Positions 54,556-64,000 of a stretch of DNA of 64,000 nucleotides are shown here, in pieces. The notes beneath the pieces are model-generated. The model had not been told where the DNA came from. It worked only from the letters and a program-made list of their open reading frames with translations, and searched no databases. Positions within the stretch are counted from its first letter, which is position 1. Each line of letters opens with the position of its first letter. Source of the DNA: Ureibacillus yapensis (GTDB lineage Bacteria; Bacillota; Bacilli; Bacillales_A; Planococcaceae); assembly GCF_003515775.1 (NCBI RefSeq), contig NZ_QWEI01000001.1, positions 538,106 to 602,105 on the forward strand, in the 5' to 3' direction. The translations under genes were made by a program, and so were the position numbers.

Positions 54556-55659
54556 ATGAACGATACGATAATCAAATTTGAGAATGTCTCAAAATCATAT
54601 GATGACGGAACGGTCGTTTTAAAAAATATTAATTTTGAATTGGAGCGGGGCAAGTTTTATACATTGTTGGGCCCTTCAGGCTGCGGTAAAACAACCATTC
54701 TTCGTATGATCGCCGGGTTTACCGATCCAACAAAAGGAAGCATCTATTTTAATGATAAAAAAATCAACCACGTCCCAGCAAACGAACGCCAAGTCAATAC
54801 GGTGTTCCAGGATTATGCTCTTTTCCCTCACTTAAATGTTTTTGAAAATGTCGCTTTTGGGCTGCGCATAAAAAAACTGAAGGAAAAAGAAATTCAGGAA
54901 CGCGTGCAAGAAGCACTAAAATTTGTTAACTTGGGCGGTTATGGCAATCGCGAAATTTCCGAAATGTCAGGCGGGCAAAGACAACGCGTGGCAATTGCCC
55001 GTGCAATTGTCAACGATCCGGAAGTCATTCTACTGGACGAACCACTATCTGCCCTTGATTTAAAGCTGCGTTCCGAAATGCAGTATGAGCTTCGCGAATT
55101 GCAGCAGCGACTGGGAAAAACTTTTGTATTCGTTACCCATGACCAAGAAGAGGCGCTGGCAATGTCCGATGAAATATTCGTTTTGAATGATGGCAAAATC
55201 GAACAATCCGGTACCCCGGTGGATATTTACGACGAACCCATCAACCGGTTTGTTGCAGACTTTATCGGCGAATCCAATATTGTGGATGGTGTCATGATTG
55301 AAGACTTTAAAGTCCAATTCAATGGCCGCATTTTCGATTGTGTAGACAAAGGGATGAAACCGAATGAAAAAGTAGATGTGGTGATCCGTCCTGAGGATTT
55401 GGAAATTACAACCGTCGATAATGGAAAATTAATTGTAAAGGTTGATACACAACTATTCCGCGGCGTCCATTATGAACTTTCCACTTACGATCATGATGGA
55501 AACGAATGGCTCGTTCATTCACTAAAGAAGGCAGCAGTAGGCGAACAAATAGGGTTGAACTTTGATTCAGAAAGCATTCATGTCATGCGATTAAACGAAT
55601 CGGAAGAAGACTTTGATAGACGTCTGGAATCTTATGGAGAACAAGAAAATGTTCAATAA
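54556..55659 (+). CDS. potA: PotA, spermidine/putrescine ABC transporter ATPase
   Basis: This 367-residue ATPase has Walker [10 protein letters not shown] (about 38-46), Q-loop [21 protein letters not shown], signature [14 protein letters not shown], Walker [17 protein letters not shown], switch [15 protein letters not shown] and a C-terminal TOBE domain ([12 protein letters not shown]). It powers polyamine uptake by PotBCD. RBS AAGGAGG. First gene of potABCD; a weak promoter (TTGCAA 54415, TAATAT 54437) may serve it. Confidence 0.94.
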   Translation: MNDTIIKFENVSKSYDDGTVVLKNINFELERGKFYTLLGPSGCGKTTILRMIAGFTDPTKGSIYFNDKKINHVPANERQVNTVFQDYALFPHLNVFENVAFGLRIKKLKEKEIQERVQEALKFVNLGGYGNREISEMSGGQRQRVAIARAIVNDPEVILLDEPLSALDLKLRSEMQYELRELQQRLGKTFVFVTHDQEEALAMSDEIFVLNDGKIEQSGTPVDIYDEPINRFVADFIGESNIVDGVMIEDFKVQFNGRIFDCVDKGMKPNEKVDVVIRPEDLEITTVDNGKLIVKVDTQLFRGVHYELSTYDHDGNEWLVHSLKKAAVGEQIGLNFDSESIHVMRLNESEEDFDRRLESYGEQENVQ

Positions 55660-56452
55660 AGCATCAAAAGGTTCGCTGTTCCCCTATACGATCTGGATTG
55701 CCTTTTTTGTCATTGCACCCATTGCCCTGATTGTTTATTATTCGATGCTGGATCTAAACGGGAACTTTACGTTCAATAACTATAAAGCCTTCTTTACACC
55801 TGTCTATTTAAAAATGACATTAACGAGTTTTTGGTATGCTTTCCTGATCACTTTATTTACTTTAATCATTGCCTATCCTACTGCTTTTTTATTGACCAAA
55901 ACAAAGCACAAACATTTATGGTTAATGTTAATCATTATTCCTTCATGGATTAATCTATTATTGAAAACGTATGCCTTTATCGGGATTTTCGGGTTGTATG
56001 GTCCGGTTAATGCCTTTATCGAAGTCTTTGGTCTTGAGTCAAAGCAAATTCTCTTTACTGACTTTAGTTTCATCTTTGTGTCGGTGTATATTTTTATTCC
56101 ATTTATGATTATTCCGATTTTCAATTCGCTTGATAAATTGAATCCTACATTAGTATATGCAGCACGGGATTTAGGCGCCTCCAGTTTCACCACTTTCCGC
56201 CGTGTCATTTTTCCTTTGACAATTGATGGCGTAAAATCCGGAATTCAAGTTACATTTATCCCGGCGCTTTCTTTATTTATGATCACGCGTTTGATTGCGG
56301 GGAACAAAGTCATTACATTAGGTACGGCAATTGAGCAGCAGTTTCTTGTCTCGCAAAATTGGGGGATGGGATCGACCATCGCCGTCTTCTTAATCATTAT
56401 AATGGTAGTGATTATGCTGTTAACTGGCCAGAAGAAAGGAGGCCGCGCATAA
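55649..56452 (+). CDS. potB: PotB, polyamine ABC transporter permease
   Basis: This 267-residue protein has six membrane helices and the EAA loop [32 protein letters not shown] at 55649 is nine bases after GGAG and overlaps the end of potA by 11 bases. It forms the membrane pore with PotC. Confidence 0.93.
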   Translation: MFNKASKGSLFPYTIWIAFFVIAPIALIVYYSMLDLNGNFTFNNYKAFFTPVYLKMTLTSFWYAFLITLFTLIIAYPTAFLLTKTKHKHLWLMLIIIPSWINLLLKTYAFIGIFGLYGPVNAFIEVFGLESKQILFTDFSFIFVSVYIFIPFMIIPIFNSLDKLNPTLVYAARDLGASSFTTFRRVIFPLTIDGVKSGIQVTFIPALSLFMITRLIAGNKVITLGTAIEQQFLVSQNWGMGSTIAVFLIIIMVVIMLLTGQKKGGRA

Positions 56453-57252
56453 TGAAAAAATTATCGACTGCCTCTAAATTGTATTTAGTATTAGTTTTTG
56501 TTGTACTCTATGCGCCAATTTTTTACCTAATCTTTTATTCGTTCAATAGCGGCGGCAACATGAATCATTTCGAATCCTTCACTTTGGAGCATTACCAAGC
56601 CGTGTTTGCGGATTCGCGGTTAATCATCATTTTGATCAACACCGTAATTGTTGCCTTATTATCTGGATTCCTTGCAACCCTGATTGGGACATTCGGGGCA
56701 ATCGGAATCGTTTCCATCCGCAATAAGAAAATGCGCAATACGCTTCTCTCTTTGAACAATGTGCTCATTGTAAGCCCCGACGTTGTGATTGGGGCAAGTT
56801 TCTTGATTTTATTTACATTGATTGGGATAAAATTGGGCTTTACATCTGTTCTGATCTCCCATGTGGCCTTTTCCATTCCGATTGTTGTCTTAATGGTGTT
56901 GCCAAAACTATTGGCGATGAATACCACTCTGATTGATGCGGCTTTGGATTTAGGTGCAACAAAACGGCAAGTATTGACACGCGTCATCCTCCCTTATATT
57001 CAACCAGGGATTTTTGCTGGGTTTTTCCTGGCCATGACTTACTCATTGGATGATTTTGCCGTCACATTTTTCGTAACAGGAAACGGTTTTTCCACATTAT
57101 CTGTTGAAATCTATTCCATGGCGAGAGCCGGCATTTCGTTAACCGTGAATGCAATTTCAGGACTTGTTTTCCTGGTAACGATTTTAGTGGTAATTGGTTA
57201 TTATTTTGTTACGAACCGCTCTAAACACGTAAGCAAGGAGGTACAGCGATGA
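56452..57252 (+). CDS. potC: PotC, polyamine ABC transporter permease
   Basis: This 266-residue protein has six membrane helices and the EAA loop DAALDLGATKRQVLTRVILPYIQPGIFAGF. ATG at 56452 overlaps the potB stop (TAATG) and follows AAAGGAGG. It pairs with PotB in the inner channel. Confidence 0.93.
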   Translation: MKKLSTASKLYLVLVFVVLYAPIFYLIFYSFNSGGNMNHFESFTLEHYQAVFADSRLIIILINTVIVALLSGFLATLIGTFGAIGIVSIRNKKMRNTLLSLNNVLIVSPDVVIGASFLILFTLIGIKLGFTSVLISHVAFSIPIVVLMVLPKLLAMNTTLIDAALDLGATKRQVLTRVILPYIQPGIFAGFFLAMTYSLDDFAVTFFVTGNGFSTLSVEIYSMARAGISLTVNAISGLVFLVTILVVIGYYFVTNRSKHVSKEVQR

Positions 57253-58325
57253 GATCATTGGTTCAAGCCGCAATCGCCATATTAGTCGTTTGTGCGCTCC
57301 TCTTCTTTGCTGCTCACCAGCTTGAATCTCGAGGTTCGGCAGGAAGTCAGGACACGATTACCGTTTTTAACTGGGGTGAATATATTGACCCTGATTTAAT
57401 TGATCAATTTACCGAAGAAACAGGCATTAAAGTGATTTACGAAACCTTCGACTCGAACGAAGCGATGAAAACGAAAATCGAACAAGGCGGTTCTGCCTAT
57501 GATGTGGCAGTACCTTCCGAATATATGGTCGAGATGATGATTGAAGATGAGCTGCTTCTGCCAATCGATCATTCGAAGCTTCCAAATTTGAAGAATATCG
57601 ACCCTTACTTTTTAGATTTGGCTTTTGACCCTGGAAATCAATATTCCATTCCCTATTTTTGGGGAACGGTTGGCATCGTATTCAACCCGACCTTGGTTGA
57701 AGACCATTTGACGTTCACAACGTGGGAAGATCTATGGGACCCTTCGTTGCAAGATAAGGTATTCTTGGTGGACGGGGCACGGGAAGTAATGGGCATGGGA
57801 CTGAATTCATTAGGTGAATCGTTAAACTCAAAAGACGAAGCGCTATTGCAACAAGCAACAGAAAAATTGATTTCGCTATCTCCAAATATCAAGGCGATCA
57901 TTGGCGATGAAATTACTCCTTTGATGATTAACAATGAAGCAACAGTTGCTCTAACATGGTCCGGCCAAGCGGCGGATATGATGTGGGAAAACGAAGATCT
58001 GGATTTTGCCGTACCTGAGGAAGGGTCCAATTTATGGTTCGATAATTTCGTGATTCCTAAAACAGCCGGAAATGTAGATGGCGCCCATGCGTTTATCAAC
58101 TTTATGCTGGATGCTGAAAATTCGGCCCAAAATAATGACTATGTTGGCTACTCGACGCCCAATTTGGCAGCCATGGCATTAATGGACCCGGAAGTAATCG
58201 AAGACGAGCGCTTCTATCCCAGTGAAGAACTTCGCGATAAATTGGAAGTATACGAAAACCTCGGCCTCGAATGGTTGGGAAAATATAATGAATACTTTTT
58301 GGAATTTAAAATGAGTCTGCAGTAA
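57249..58325 (+). CDS. potD: PotD, polyamine-binding protein
   Basis: This 358-residue extracellular binding protein (TITVFNWGEYIDPDLIDQFTEETGIKVIYETFDSNEAM) has the family's acidic and aromatic ligands for polyamines (YDVAVPSEYMV, WSGQAADMMWENEDL). The N-terminus is a hydrophobic helix, AAIAILVVCALLFFAA, whose single Cys sits in VVCA, a poor lipobox, so the protein may be held by an uncleaved helix. ATG at 57249 overlaps the potC stop (ATGA). Last gene of potABCD. Confidence 0.92.
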   Translation: MRSLVQAAIAILVVCALLFFAAHQLESRGSAGSQDTITVFNWGEYIDPDLIDQFTEETGIKVIYETFDSNEAMKTKIEQGGSAYDVAVPSEYMVEMMIEDELLLPIDHSKLPNLKNIDPYFLDLAFDPGNQYSIPYFWGTVGIVFNPTLVEDHLTFTTWEDLWDPSLQDKVFLVDGAREVMGMGLNSLGESLNSKDEALLQQATEKLISLSPNIKAIIGDEITPLMINNEATVALTWSGQAADMMWENEDLDFAVPEEGSNLWFDNFVIPKTAGNVDGAHAFINFMLDAENSAQNNDYVGYSTPNLAAMALMDPEVIEDERFYPSEELRDKLEVYENLGLEWLGKYNEYFLEFKMSLQ

Positions 58326-58335
58326 TAACAAGGAG

Positions 58336-58371
58336 AACCCGTTGTTGAAATTTAAACTTTCAGGACGGGTT
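58336..58371 (+). terminator. Terminator of potABCD
   Basis: AACCCGT (58336-58342) pairs with ACGGGTT (58365-58371), with TGAAA/TTTCA inside, followed by TTCTTTTTT. Confidence 0.82.
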
Positions 58372-58496
58372 TTCTTTTTTCTTTGGAGGTTTATTTCGCT
58401 CTATTTAAAAGTAGTTAATAGATTTACAATATGGTAAGCTTGTTATTACTAATCTGTACATTTCGGGGATGAAGTTGAGGAAAGGTGGTCTAGCGG

Positions 58497-59708
58497 TTGT
58501 CACAAAAAAAGAAAAAAATCGCCTTATTTATTTTAATGTTGAATATGTTTATTACCATGGGCGGTGTCGGGATAATCATTCCTGTTTTGCCTTCCTACTT
58601 GCATGTTTTCAATGCGGGCGGTGAAGTGTATGGCTTTTTAATTGCCATCTTTGCGTTTGCCCAGTTTTTATTTTCGCCAATCGCCGGAAATCTATCTGAC
58701 CGATTCGGCAGGAAAATATTTATTATCGGTGGACTAGTTGTTTATGGAATTGCCCAAATTATCTTTGGCTTGGCTTCCGAGGTATGGATCTTATTTTTGG
58801 GACGTTTTTTAAGTGGCTTGGGTGCCGCTTTTATCATGCCCCCTATTATGGCTTATGTAGCCGATATTACGACCGTAGAAGAACGAGGAAAAGGAATGGG
58901 GCTAATCGGAGCGGCCATTTCCCTTGGATTTATGATTGGACCTGGATTGGGTGGATTCCTGGCAAAAGTGGACCTGCAGTTTCCATTCTTTTTGGCAGGT
59001 GTTGTAGCGCTGCTTGCCGCTATTCTTTCCTACATTGTATTGCCAAATGTGAAGCCACAGGTAAAAGAACAAGCAGTACCGCATGCACAGTCAAAAGGGG
59101 AAAATATTTTTACGCAAATGGTTCGTTCAGTTAAAACCTCTTATTTTGTTTTGCTGATTGTGGTCTTTACCTTTAGTTTTGGCATTTCAAATTTCCAATC
59201 GACCTTATCCATGTTTTTAACTTACAAATTTGCTTATTCTCCAATTGATATTGCCATTGTCATCACCATTGGCGGTTTTGCGGGCGTCATCTTGCAGATG
59301 TTTATTATCGATAAATTATTTAAACGATTTGGGGAAATGAAAGTTATTTTAGTCAATTTGCTTGTGGCCGCAGCGACAATGATTTTAATGATATATGTCG
59401 GCGGGTTTTTCATTATTTTAACGGTAACAACTCTTTTCCAAATCGCGACCGTATTTATCCGTCCGTCGGTAAATACCCTCATCTCCAAATTTGCCGAAGA
59501 CGAGCAGGGGTTTGCTGCAGGTATGAATAACGCCTACATGAGTTTGGGAAATATGATTGGCCCTTCCTTAGCTGGCGTGTTGCTTGAATGGAAATTGTCC
59601 TCTCCATTGATCTTGGGCGCGATCATTTTATTAGGCTGTTTTGTGCTCGCTTATGCCTGGACAAAGAAAAAAGCACCGGGTCTAATGCATCCCGCAACGG
59701 AAAAATAG
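58497..59708 (+). CDS. MFS transporter, DHA1 (TetA/Bmr-like) family
   Basis: This 403-residue protein has twelve membrane helices. Motif A is GNLSDRFGRKIFIIGG, motif C is GFMIGPGLGGFLA (exporter type), and the first helix has GVGIIIPVLPSYL. These are features of drug/proton antiporters; the substrate is unknown. The start is TTG at 58497, eight bases after AAAGGTGG. It may correspond to B. subtilis ykuC in the same region. Confidence 0.88.
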   Translation: MSQKKKKIALFILMLNMFITMGGVGIIIPVLPSYLHVFNAGGEVYGFLIAIFAFAQFLFSPIAGNLSDRFGRKIFIIGGLVVYGIAQIIFGLASEVWILFLGRFLSGLGAAFIMPPIMAYVADITTVEERGKGMGLIGAAISLGFMIGPGLGGFLAKVDLQFPFFLAGVVALLAAILSYIVLPNVKPQVKEQAVPHAQSKGENIFTQMVRSVKTSYFVLLIVVFTFSFGISNFQSTLSMFLTYKFAYSPIDIAIVITIGGFAGVILQMFIIDKLFKRFGEMKVILVNLLVAAATMILMIYVGGFFIILTVTTLFQIATVFIRPSVNTLISKFAEDEQGFAAGMNNAYMSLGNMIGPSLAGVLLEWKLSSPLILGAIILLGCFVLAYAWTKKKAPGLMHPATEK

Positions 59709-59724
59709 AATATACAATCAATAG

Positions 59725-59760
59725 AAAGAGGTATCTCAGTTCACTTTGAGATACCTCTTT
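59725..59760 (+). terminator. Terminator of the MFS gene
   Basis: AAAGAGGTATCTCA (59725-59738) pairs perfectly with TGAGATACCTCTTT (59747-59760). Confidence 0.85.
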
Positions 59761-59768
59761 TGAATTGC

Positions 59769-59819
59769 TTATTGTCCAGCGGAGGCTGCTAGCTCCGACG
59801 AGCCGCCTCCGCTTTTCTA
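59769..59819 (-). repeat. Short REP-like element after dapL
   Basis: On the minus strand TAGAAAAGCGGAGGC begins directly after the dapL TAA and the element ends in GCTGGACAATA. AGCGGAGGC (59778-59786 on plus) pairs with GCCTCCGCT (59805-59813). The two ends match those of the 27.4 kb element, which holds about 200 extra bases in between. Confidence 0.75.
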
Positions 59820-60938
59820 TTATAAAGTTCGGATAAATTGTTCTACGAAGTTCTTATTGAAGGTCAATAATTCTTCATCAGGGTTAAGCTTTGAATGATG
59901 CAAGCCATAATCACAATTTGCGCCTGCCCAAAACATCGCGCCCGGAATTTCTTTCAAGAAATAGCCAAAGTCTTCACCCGTCATGGCTGCCGGGCATTCG
60001 TATGCGTTTGCCCCTTCGAATTCTTTCGCAAAGTCCAGAAGTTTCTTTGCACTTTCCGGATGGTTGTTCACTTCATAATACATGGAACCATAATCAATGG
60101 AAATTTCGCATTCAAAGGAAGCTTCAATCCCTGCGCAAATTGCTTCAATGCGGCGTTTTACATGCGCCATGGACTCTGCATTCAGTGTACGGATTGTCCC
60201 TTCCAACCTTGCATTTTCTGCAATAATATTTTGAACTGTACCGGAAGTTAGCTTCCCGATTGTGACAACTGCACTTTCCATTGGATTAACATTGCGGCTC
60301 ACAATCGTTTGGAGCTGCAGGACCAAATTGCTGCTTGCTACGGTCATGTCCCTTGTTTTATGTGGATATGCGGCATGCCCTCCCAAGCCTTTTAAATCGA
60401 TAAAAAGCTCGGATGTATTGGCAAACAACAATCCAGCACGTGTCGCAACCGTTCCGACTGGATACTCGGGCGCTATATGAAGTGCATAAATTTCATTCGC
60501 CAAAAGGTCGGGGCGCTCTGATTTTAGCCAATTAAGCATGGGTTCGGCGCCGCCTGGACCTTCCTCGGCAGGTTGGAAATAGACGATTACATTTTGTTTC
60601 GGCTGATTGGCCGTAAACGCCTGAATCAATCCTAAAGCAACCGTCATATGGCAATCATGGCCGCATGCATGCATATTTCCTCCATGAGTTGAAGAGAAAG
60701 GCACCCCCGTCTCTTCTGCTATAGGCAAGCCATCTATATCTGCACGCCATCCGATTGTTTTTGAGGGATCACTGCCTTCTATTTTCACCACAATACCTGT
60801 CTTCCACGTTGTCACCGTTAAAAACCGCTGCGGAAAACCGGAAATCTTATTCAATAAATACTGCTGGGTTTTAAACTCCTGAAATCCCAGCTCCGGTATT
60901 TCGTGCAACTCTCTTCGAACTTGAATGAGCGACTCCAT
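59820..60938 (-). CDS. dapL: DapL-type N-acetyl-diaminopimelate deacetylase (YkuR)
   Basis: This 372-residue M20-family metallohydrolase has [29 protein letters not shown] (metal-binding Cys/His/Asp/His), [16 protein letters not shown] and [15 protein letters not shown]. Together with the neighbouring dapH it identifies the deacetylase of the acetylated lysine/DAP pathway, which yields LL-diaminopimelate and acetate. ATG at 60938 is seven bases after AAGG; an earlier GTG is too close to it. It lies 12 bases after dapH. Confidence 0.92.
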   Translation of the reverse strand: MESLIQVRRELHEIPELGFQEFKTQQYLLNKISGFPQRFLTVTTWKTGIVVKIEGSDPSKTIGWRADIDGLPIAEETGVPFSSTHGGNMHACGHDCHMTVALGLIQAFTANQPKQNVIVYFQPAEEGPGGAEPMLNWLKSERPDLLANEIYALHIAPEYPVGTVATRAGLLFANTSELFIDLKGLGGHAAYPHKTRDMTVASSNLVLQLQTIVSRNVNPMESAVVTIGKLTSGTVQNIIAENARLEGTIRTLNAESMAHVKRRIEAICAGIEASFECEISIDYGSMYYEVNNHPESAKKLLDFAKEFEGANAYECPAAMTGEDFGYFLKEIPGAMFWAGANCDYGLHHSKLNPDEELLTFNKNFVEQFIRTL

Positions 60939-60950
60939 CTTCACACCTTC

Positions 60951-61667
60951 TTAAATGTTTCTTAGAGCATCAATAATTTCCGTTTTGGATTTTGTTTTTT
61001 CATCCAACTTTTTCAAGACGCGTGCCGGTACACCGCCAACTACAGTATTTGGCTCTACATCCCCAATAACAATGGCACCTGCAGCGACGACAGCTCCCTT
61101 ACCTACACGAACACCTTCCAATACGACAGCATTGGCACCGATTACAACGTCATCTTCAATAATTACCGGCGTTGCAGAAGGCGGCTCAATAACGCCTGCA
61201 AGAACTGTTCCTGCACCGATGTGGCAGTTCTTCCCTACAGTTGCACGTCCACCTAGAACAGCACCCATGTCGATCATTGTTTTTTCGCCGATTTCAGCAC
61301 CAATATTAATAATGGCACCCATCATGATAACTGCTTGATCGCCGATTGTGACTTGGTCGCGAATAATCGCACCAGGTTCAATGCGAGCGTTTTGATATTT
61401 TAAATCAAGCAAGGGTACCCCTGAATTGCGGCGGTCGTTTTCTACTACATAGTCCACAATTTTTTCGCCATGTTCTTTTAAGCTTGCCTCGATCTCGTTC
61501 CACTCACCGAAAACAACCGCATTATTTCCTTCACCGAAAACCTTTGAATTTTCACCATATGATAAATCAGCAACACCTTCTCCTTTTACATAAACTTTTA
61601 CAGGTGTTACTTTTTTAGCATCTGAGATAAACTGAATAATTTCTTGCGCATTTAATTTATTCGTCAT
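60951..61667 (-). CDS. dapH: DapH, tetrahydrodipicolinate N-acetyltransferase (YkuQ)
   Basis: This 238-residue left-handed beta-helix acetyltransferase has an N-terminal alpha/beta part and hexapeptide repeats from about 90 to 210 ([73 protein letters not shown]). It acetylates tetrahydrodipicolinate on the way to diaminopimelate and lysine. ATG at 61667 is seven bases after GGAG; the in-frame TTG before it is closer. It is co-transcribed with dapL. Confidence 0.94.
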   Translation of the reverse strand: MTNKLNAQEIIQFISDAKKVTPVKVYVKGEGVADLSYGENSKVFGEGNNAVVFGEWNEIEASLKEHGEKIVDYVVENDRRNSGVPLLDLKYQNARIEPGAIIRDQVTIGDQAVIMMGAIINIGAEIGEKTMIDMGAVLGGRATVGKNCHIGAGTVLAGVIEPPSATPVIIEDDVVIGANAVVLEGVRVGKGAVVAAGAIVIGDVEPNTVVGGVPARVLKKLDEKTKSKTEIIDALRNI

Positions 61668-61803
61668 GGTCAAACTCCATTCTTATGTAGTATCCGTAAT
61701 AAAATGATTGTACTAAAATTTCCATTAAATAGCACGTATAATATGAAAGCGCTATTGATTAAAATGTCTTCGTTGAACTGATGGCCTTTCTTATAAGGAA
61801 TAC

Positions 61804-62694
61804 TTATTTTGTATAATCATAAAGACAGCTTGCATGGTCTGTGACAACTTCCACAAACGCTTTTACCTGCCTTAATTCAAATGAGGATTCGTATCCGATT
61901 AACCAAGTATCCCTTGTTAAGCCAGTATCTTTGTCGTTGTTTGTTAGGGGAATTTTGTTTACATTCTCTCCACCATTCAATGTTATGGAAGGAAGAATCG
62001 CATACCCGATTCCGTTCATGGCCATTTGCTTGCAAGTTTCAATTTGATCCACAATGATTTGCCTTTTGGGACTTGAGGAAAAATGACGCTGCCACCATAA
62101 CTGAATTTCCTGATAGTAGTTCGAATCACTCTTGAACTGTATAAACGGGCGATCTGTCGTTAAAATATCATCGAATTTTTGAATTTCCTGATCGACCAGA
62201 TACATCATATCTCGGAAAAGGTGGATTTTTTTTCCTTTCCATTCCGTTTGCCCGCGAACAATGCCGACATGGGCTTCTCCTTCATAAATGGCTTTCACAA
62301 TTTCGGAACTCCACCCCGTAATCAGCGAAATCTTCGCATCCGGATAAAGTGTAACAAAATCCTTCAGCACTTTTGGAAGCCAATTTTGGCCTACAATGGA
62401 AGCGCAGGCAATCTTCAAGGTTCCATGTACTTTCGAATGAAGCGCCTGAATCGTATCAAACACTTCTTCCTTTTTGGCAATGGTCTCGTTGGCATATTGA
62501 ATCACCAACTCTCCTGCGGGGGTAGGGGCAAGCCCTTTTTGAGAACGAATAAAAAGCTGCGCTCCCCAATCTTTTTCAATGGATTGCAGTCGTTGAGAGA
62601 GTGCTGGCTGGGTGAGAAAAAGTCGTTCCGCCGCTTTTCGCATGTTCTTTTCTTCTGCTAGTATCTTAATGATTTCCGCTTCTGTAACCGTCAT
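61804..62694 (-). CDS. ccpC: CcpC-like LysR-family regulator of citrate-cycle genes
   Basis: This 296-residue LysR regulator has an N-terminal helix-turn-helix (NMRKAAERLFLTQPALSQRLQSIEKDWG) and an effector domain. LPKVLKDFVTLYPDAKISLITGWSSEIV, FKSDSNYYQEIQLWWQ and VDQIETCKQMAMNGIGYAILPS match B. subtilis CcpC (YkuM) closely. CcpC represses citZ and citB and responds to citrate. ATG follows GGGGGAG. In the same window as tctABC and pycA, it suggests control by citrate status. Confidence 0.9.
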   Translation of the reverse strand: MTVTEAEIIKILAEEKNMRKAAERLFLTQPALSQRLQSIEKDWGAQLFIRSQKGLAPTPAGELVIQYANETIAKKEEVFDTIQALHSKVHGTLKIACASIVGQNWLPKVLKDFVTLYPDAKISLITGWSSEIVKAIYEGEAHVGIVRGQTEWKGKKIHLFRDMMYLVDQEIQKFDDILTTDRPFIQFKSDSNYYQEIQLWWQRHFSSSPKRQIIVDQIETCKQMAMNGIGYAILPSITLNGGENVNKIPLTNNDKDTGLTRDTWLIGYESSFELRQVKAFVEVVTDHASCLYDYTK

Positions 62695-62725
62695 CCAACT
62701 CCCCCTTATATCTGTTAATTTGCGT

Positions 62726-62760
62726 AAAAAAGGACAAAACCCAAATCATAGGATTTTGCC
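62726..62760 (-). terminator. Terminator of darB
   Basis: GGACAAAACCC (62732-62742) pairs with GGATTTTGCC (62751-62760), with one bulge; six Ts follow on the minus strand. Confidence 0.75.
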
Positions 62761-62779
62761 GCTTTTACACTTTATACTC

Positions 62780-63223
62780 TTAATCTTCCACTTGGTAAAT
62801 ATATTTCTTCAACTGTTTTAAAATAACGCGTCTCGTTAAAATTCCGACAAAGGTTCCTTCATCATCGACCACGCACAGAAAGGCGTGGTTAATCACCAGA
62901 TCCAGCGCTTTTTGAAAGCTATCCGTTATTTTCAGATAAGTGACGTCGCAATCCATACAATCGTCCACTTTAATATCCGGCAATTTTTCGTATTCTATTC
63001 GCTCTAAACCCAAAATGGATTCTGTAATCATTTTGGTGCTTAAAAGACCGTGCAGGCGATATTTTATGTCAAGTACGGGAACAGAAGAATAACCTGTTTT
63101 TGTTAAGACGAGTAAAGCATGCTCAGCACTATTGCCAATTTGCACATGGGCCACTTTCTCGGATGAAATAATAAAGTCACTAATTGGCGTATCTAATAAT
63201 GCTTTAGTGTTAGTTGAAATCAT
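62780..63223 (-). CDS. darB: DarB/CbpB-like CBS-domain protein (YkuL)
   Basis: This 147-residue protein has two CBS motifs (ISDFIISSEKVAHVQIGNSAEHALLVLTKTGYSSVPVLD and VDDCMDCDVTYLKITDSFQKALDLVINHAFLCVVDDEGTFVGILTRR). The B. subtilis homologue binds c-di-AMP; in the free form it stimulates the (p)ppGpp synthetase Rel and pyruvate carboxylase. The latter partner, pycA, lies in this window. ATG at 63223 follows AAAGGAG. Next to ccpC, as in B. subtilis. Confidence 0.9.
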   Translation of the reverse strand: MISTNTKALLDTPISDFIISSEKVAHVQIGNSAEHALLVLTKTGYSSVPVLDIKYRLHGLLSTKMITESILGLERIEYEKLPDIKVDDCMDCDVTYLKITDSFQKALDLVINHAFLCVVDDEGTFVGILTRRVILKQLKKYIYQVED

Positions 63224-63718
63224 GACCTTCTACTCCTTTGTCTGTCAATCACTTACGAACAGGGAAGCTACACTCTCCTTCTATCATATCACAATTTGTT
63301 CACAATTGACCATGATACAGAACCAGTATTTTTTTGTTGAAATGCGAAAGAATGTATCCAATTAGCCCTGTCGAACAAAACGCAATGTCACATTTTTATT
63401 GACGCAATTTACTTCGGATGAGTTTCAGATACTGTAGGCAGAAAGGTCGATTTGGATAGTAAGGTGTTTCTTGCTTGGGGGTTTTCCAAAGGCAGAAAGC
63501 AGATTGGGTATTAGACGTTTTTAACCGACTATTCTTTATGCCAACTCAACTATTTTTCCGAAACCGAAGCCCTTCCCTTGAAGCACAACAACACAAAAGG
63601 TGTCTCATGGCCCTGAGACACCTCCTTGTGCATCCAAAAAGTGTAAGAATCTTAAAGTCCAATAACTATTGCTACATTCGCTGAATTCTAATGAATGCAT
63701 GCTATTCAACTTCACATA
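63224..63718. other. Intergenic region upstream of darB
   Basis: This 495-bp region has no frame I trust; a 69-codon plus-strand frame from 63475 lacks a ribosome site and family features. Elements seen are TATGAT on the minus strand (63283-63288), a likely darB -10, and a hairpin at 63598-63623. The rest is unremarkable AT-rich DNA. Confidence 0.6.
63598..63623 (-). terminator. Likely terminator of the gene at 63719
   Basis: AGGTGTCTCA (63598-63607) pairs perfectly with TGAGACACCT (63614-63623); only three Ts follow directly on the minus strand, so it is a weaker candidate. Confidence 0.6.
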
Positions 63719-63958
63719 CTAATATCCAGTCTTGGCCCAGTAATAAAAGATGATAATTCCAGTGAAAAGCCCAAAAATTAGATACATAATAATAATGGGA
63801 TTCGCTGCTACCGGATGATCTCTTATAACTTTGCTAATCGGTGAATCAGATGCAGTTGATTGATGTTTCGCCTTTTTCATAACTCCAGCTGTCAGATAGT
63901 ATGAAACCGCCACAATTAAGGCGCTGGCAATGATTGTTGGTATTGTCCACATCCCCAT
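63719..63958 (-). CDS. Small two-helix membrane protein of unknown function
   Basis: This 79-residue protein has two membrane helices (TIPTIIASALIVAVSYYLTAGVM and PIIIMYLIFGLFTGIIIFYYW) joined by a basic, Ser-rich loop (KKAKHQSTASDSPISKVIRDHP). ATG at 63958 is eight bases after GGGAGG. I do not recognise the family. It has its own hairpin terminator downstream. Confidence 0.75.
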   Translation of the reverse strand: MGMWTIPTIIASALIVAVSYYLTAGVMKKAKHQSTASDSPISKVIRDHPVAANPIIIMYLIFGLFTGIIIFYYWAKTGY

Positions 63959-64000
63959 AATTACACCTCCCGCCCTAAATTTAAGAAAGTGTAATTAGTA

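Noticed and set aside
63475-63684. 69-codon plus-strand frame near the right end
   Set aside because: No ribosome site, no family features, and it runs through the hairpin at 63598-63623.

Overview
This 64 kb stretch is chromosomal core DNA of a low-GC, spore-forming Bacillales bacterium. Gene content and order point to the Planococcaceae/Caryophanaceae (Lysinibacillus/Solibacillus-like). The genus is inferred from gene families and intergenic repeats, not shown directly. I see no rRNA, tRNA, CRISPR array, insertion sequence or prophage.

Most of the window follows, in reverse, one Bacillus subtilis region (ykuL-ykuV, ktrC-rnjA-rpoY-ykrA-def, pdhABCD, speA-yktABC, ylaF-ylaN, ftsW, pycA, ctaA-ctaG, ylbC-rsmD). 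Read left to right it holds: the ylb cluster with rsmD, ylbG, ylbF and ylbC, plus a GDPD phosphodiesterase and an orphan MurE-type ligase (1-7.4 kb); a caa3 cytochrome oxidase cluster with heme A synthase (8-15.7 kb); pyruvate carboxylase, FtsW and YlaN (15.7-20.7 kb); YlaL, YlaI and an NitT/TauT-type ABC importer (20.9-24.3 kb); YlaH, TypA and YlaF (24.8-27.4 kb); the ykt genes, a FAD oxidoreductase, a nitronate monooxygenase-like enzyme and arginine decarboxylase SpeA (27.7-34.2 kb); an accessory block of lrgAB, a TctABC tricarboxylate transporter and a CitAB-type two-component system (34.2-41.1 kb); pyruvate dehydrogenase (41.3-46.2 kb); def, ykrA, rpoY, rnjA and ktrC (46.6-51.4 kb); a methyltransferase, a DUF2935 protein and the YkuU/YkuV thiol-peroxidase pair (51.5-54.3 kb); potABCD and an MFS exporter (54.5-59.7 kb); and the acetylated DAP pathway genes dapL-dapH, the CcpC regulator and the DarB CBS protein (59.8-64 kb).

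Metabolically the window joins pyruvate entry (pdhABCD, pycA), citrate-cycle control (ccpC, tctABC with its sensor), terminal respiration (cta genes), polyamine synthesis and uptake (speA, potABCD), and DAP supply with wall building (dapH, dapL, murE-like, ftsW).

The less ordinary items are: a self-contained mini-gene for a 23-residue, +9 amphipathic peptide at 48.3-48.5 kb; an orphan DAP-type MurE that could be the sporulation-specific ligase of a Lys-type cell wall; a decaying 52-bp tandem repeat at 24.4 kb; a stop-codon-adjacent GAAAAGCG element family carrying a 35/36-bp sub-repeat; a probable CTG start codon; and a 1 kb gap where ctaB is expected.
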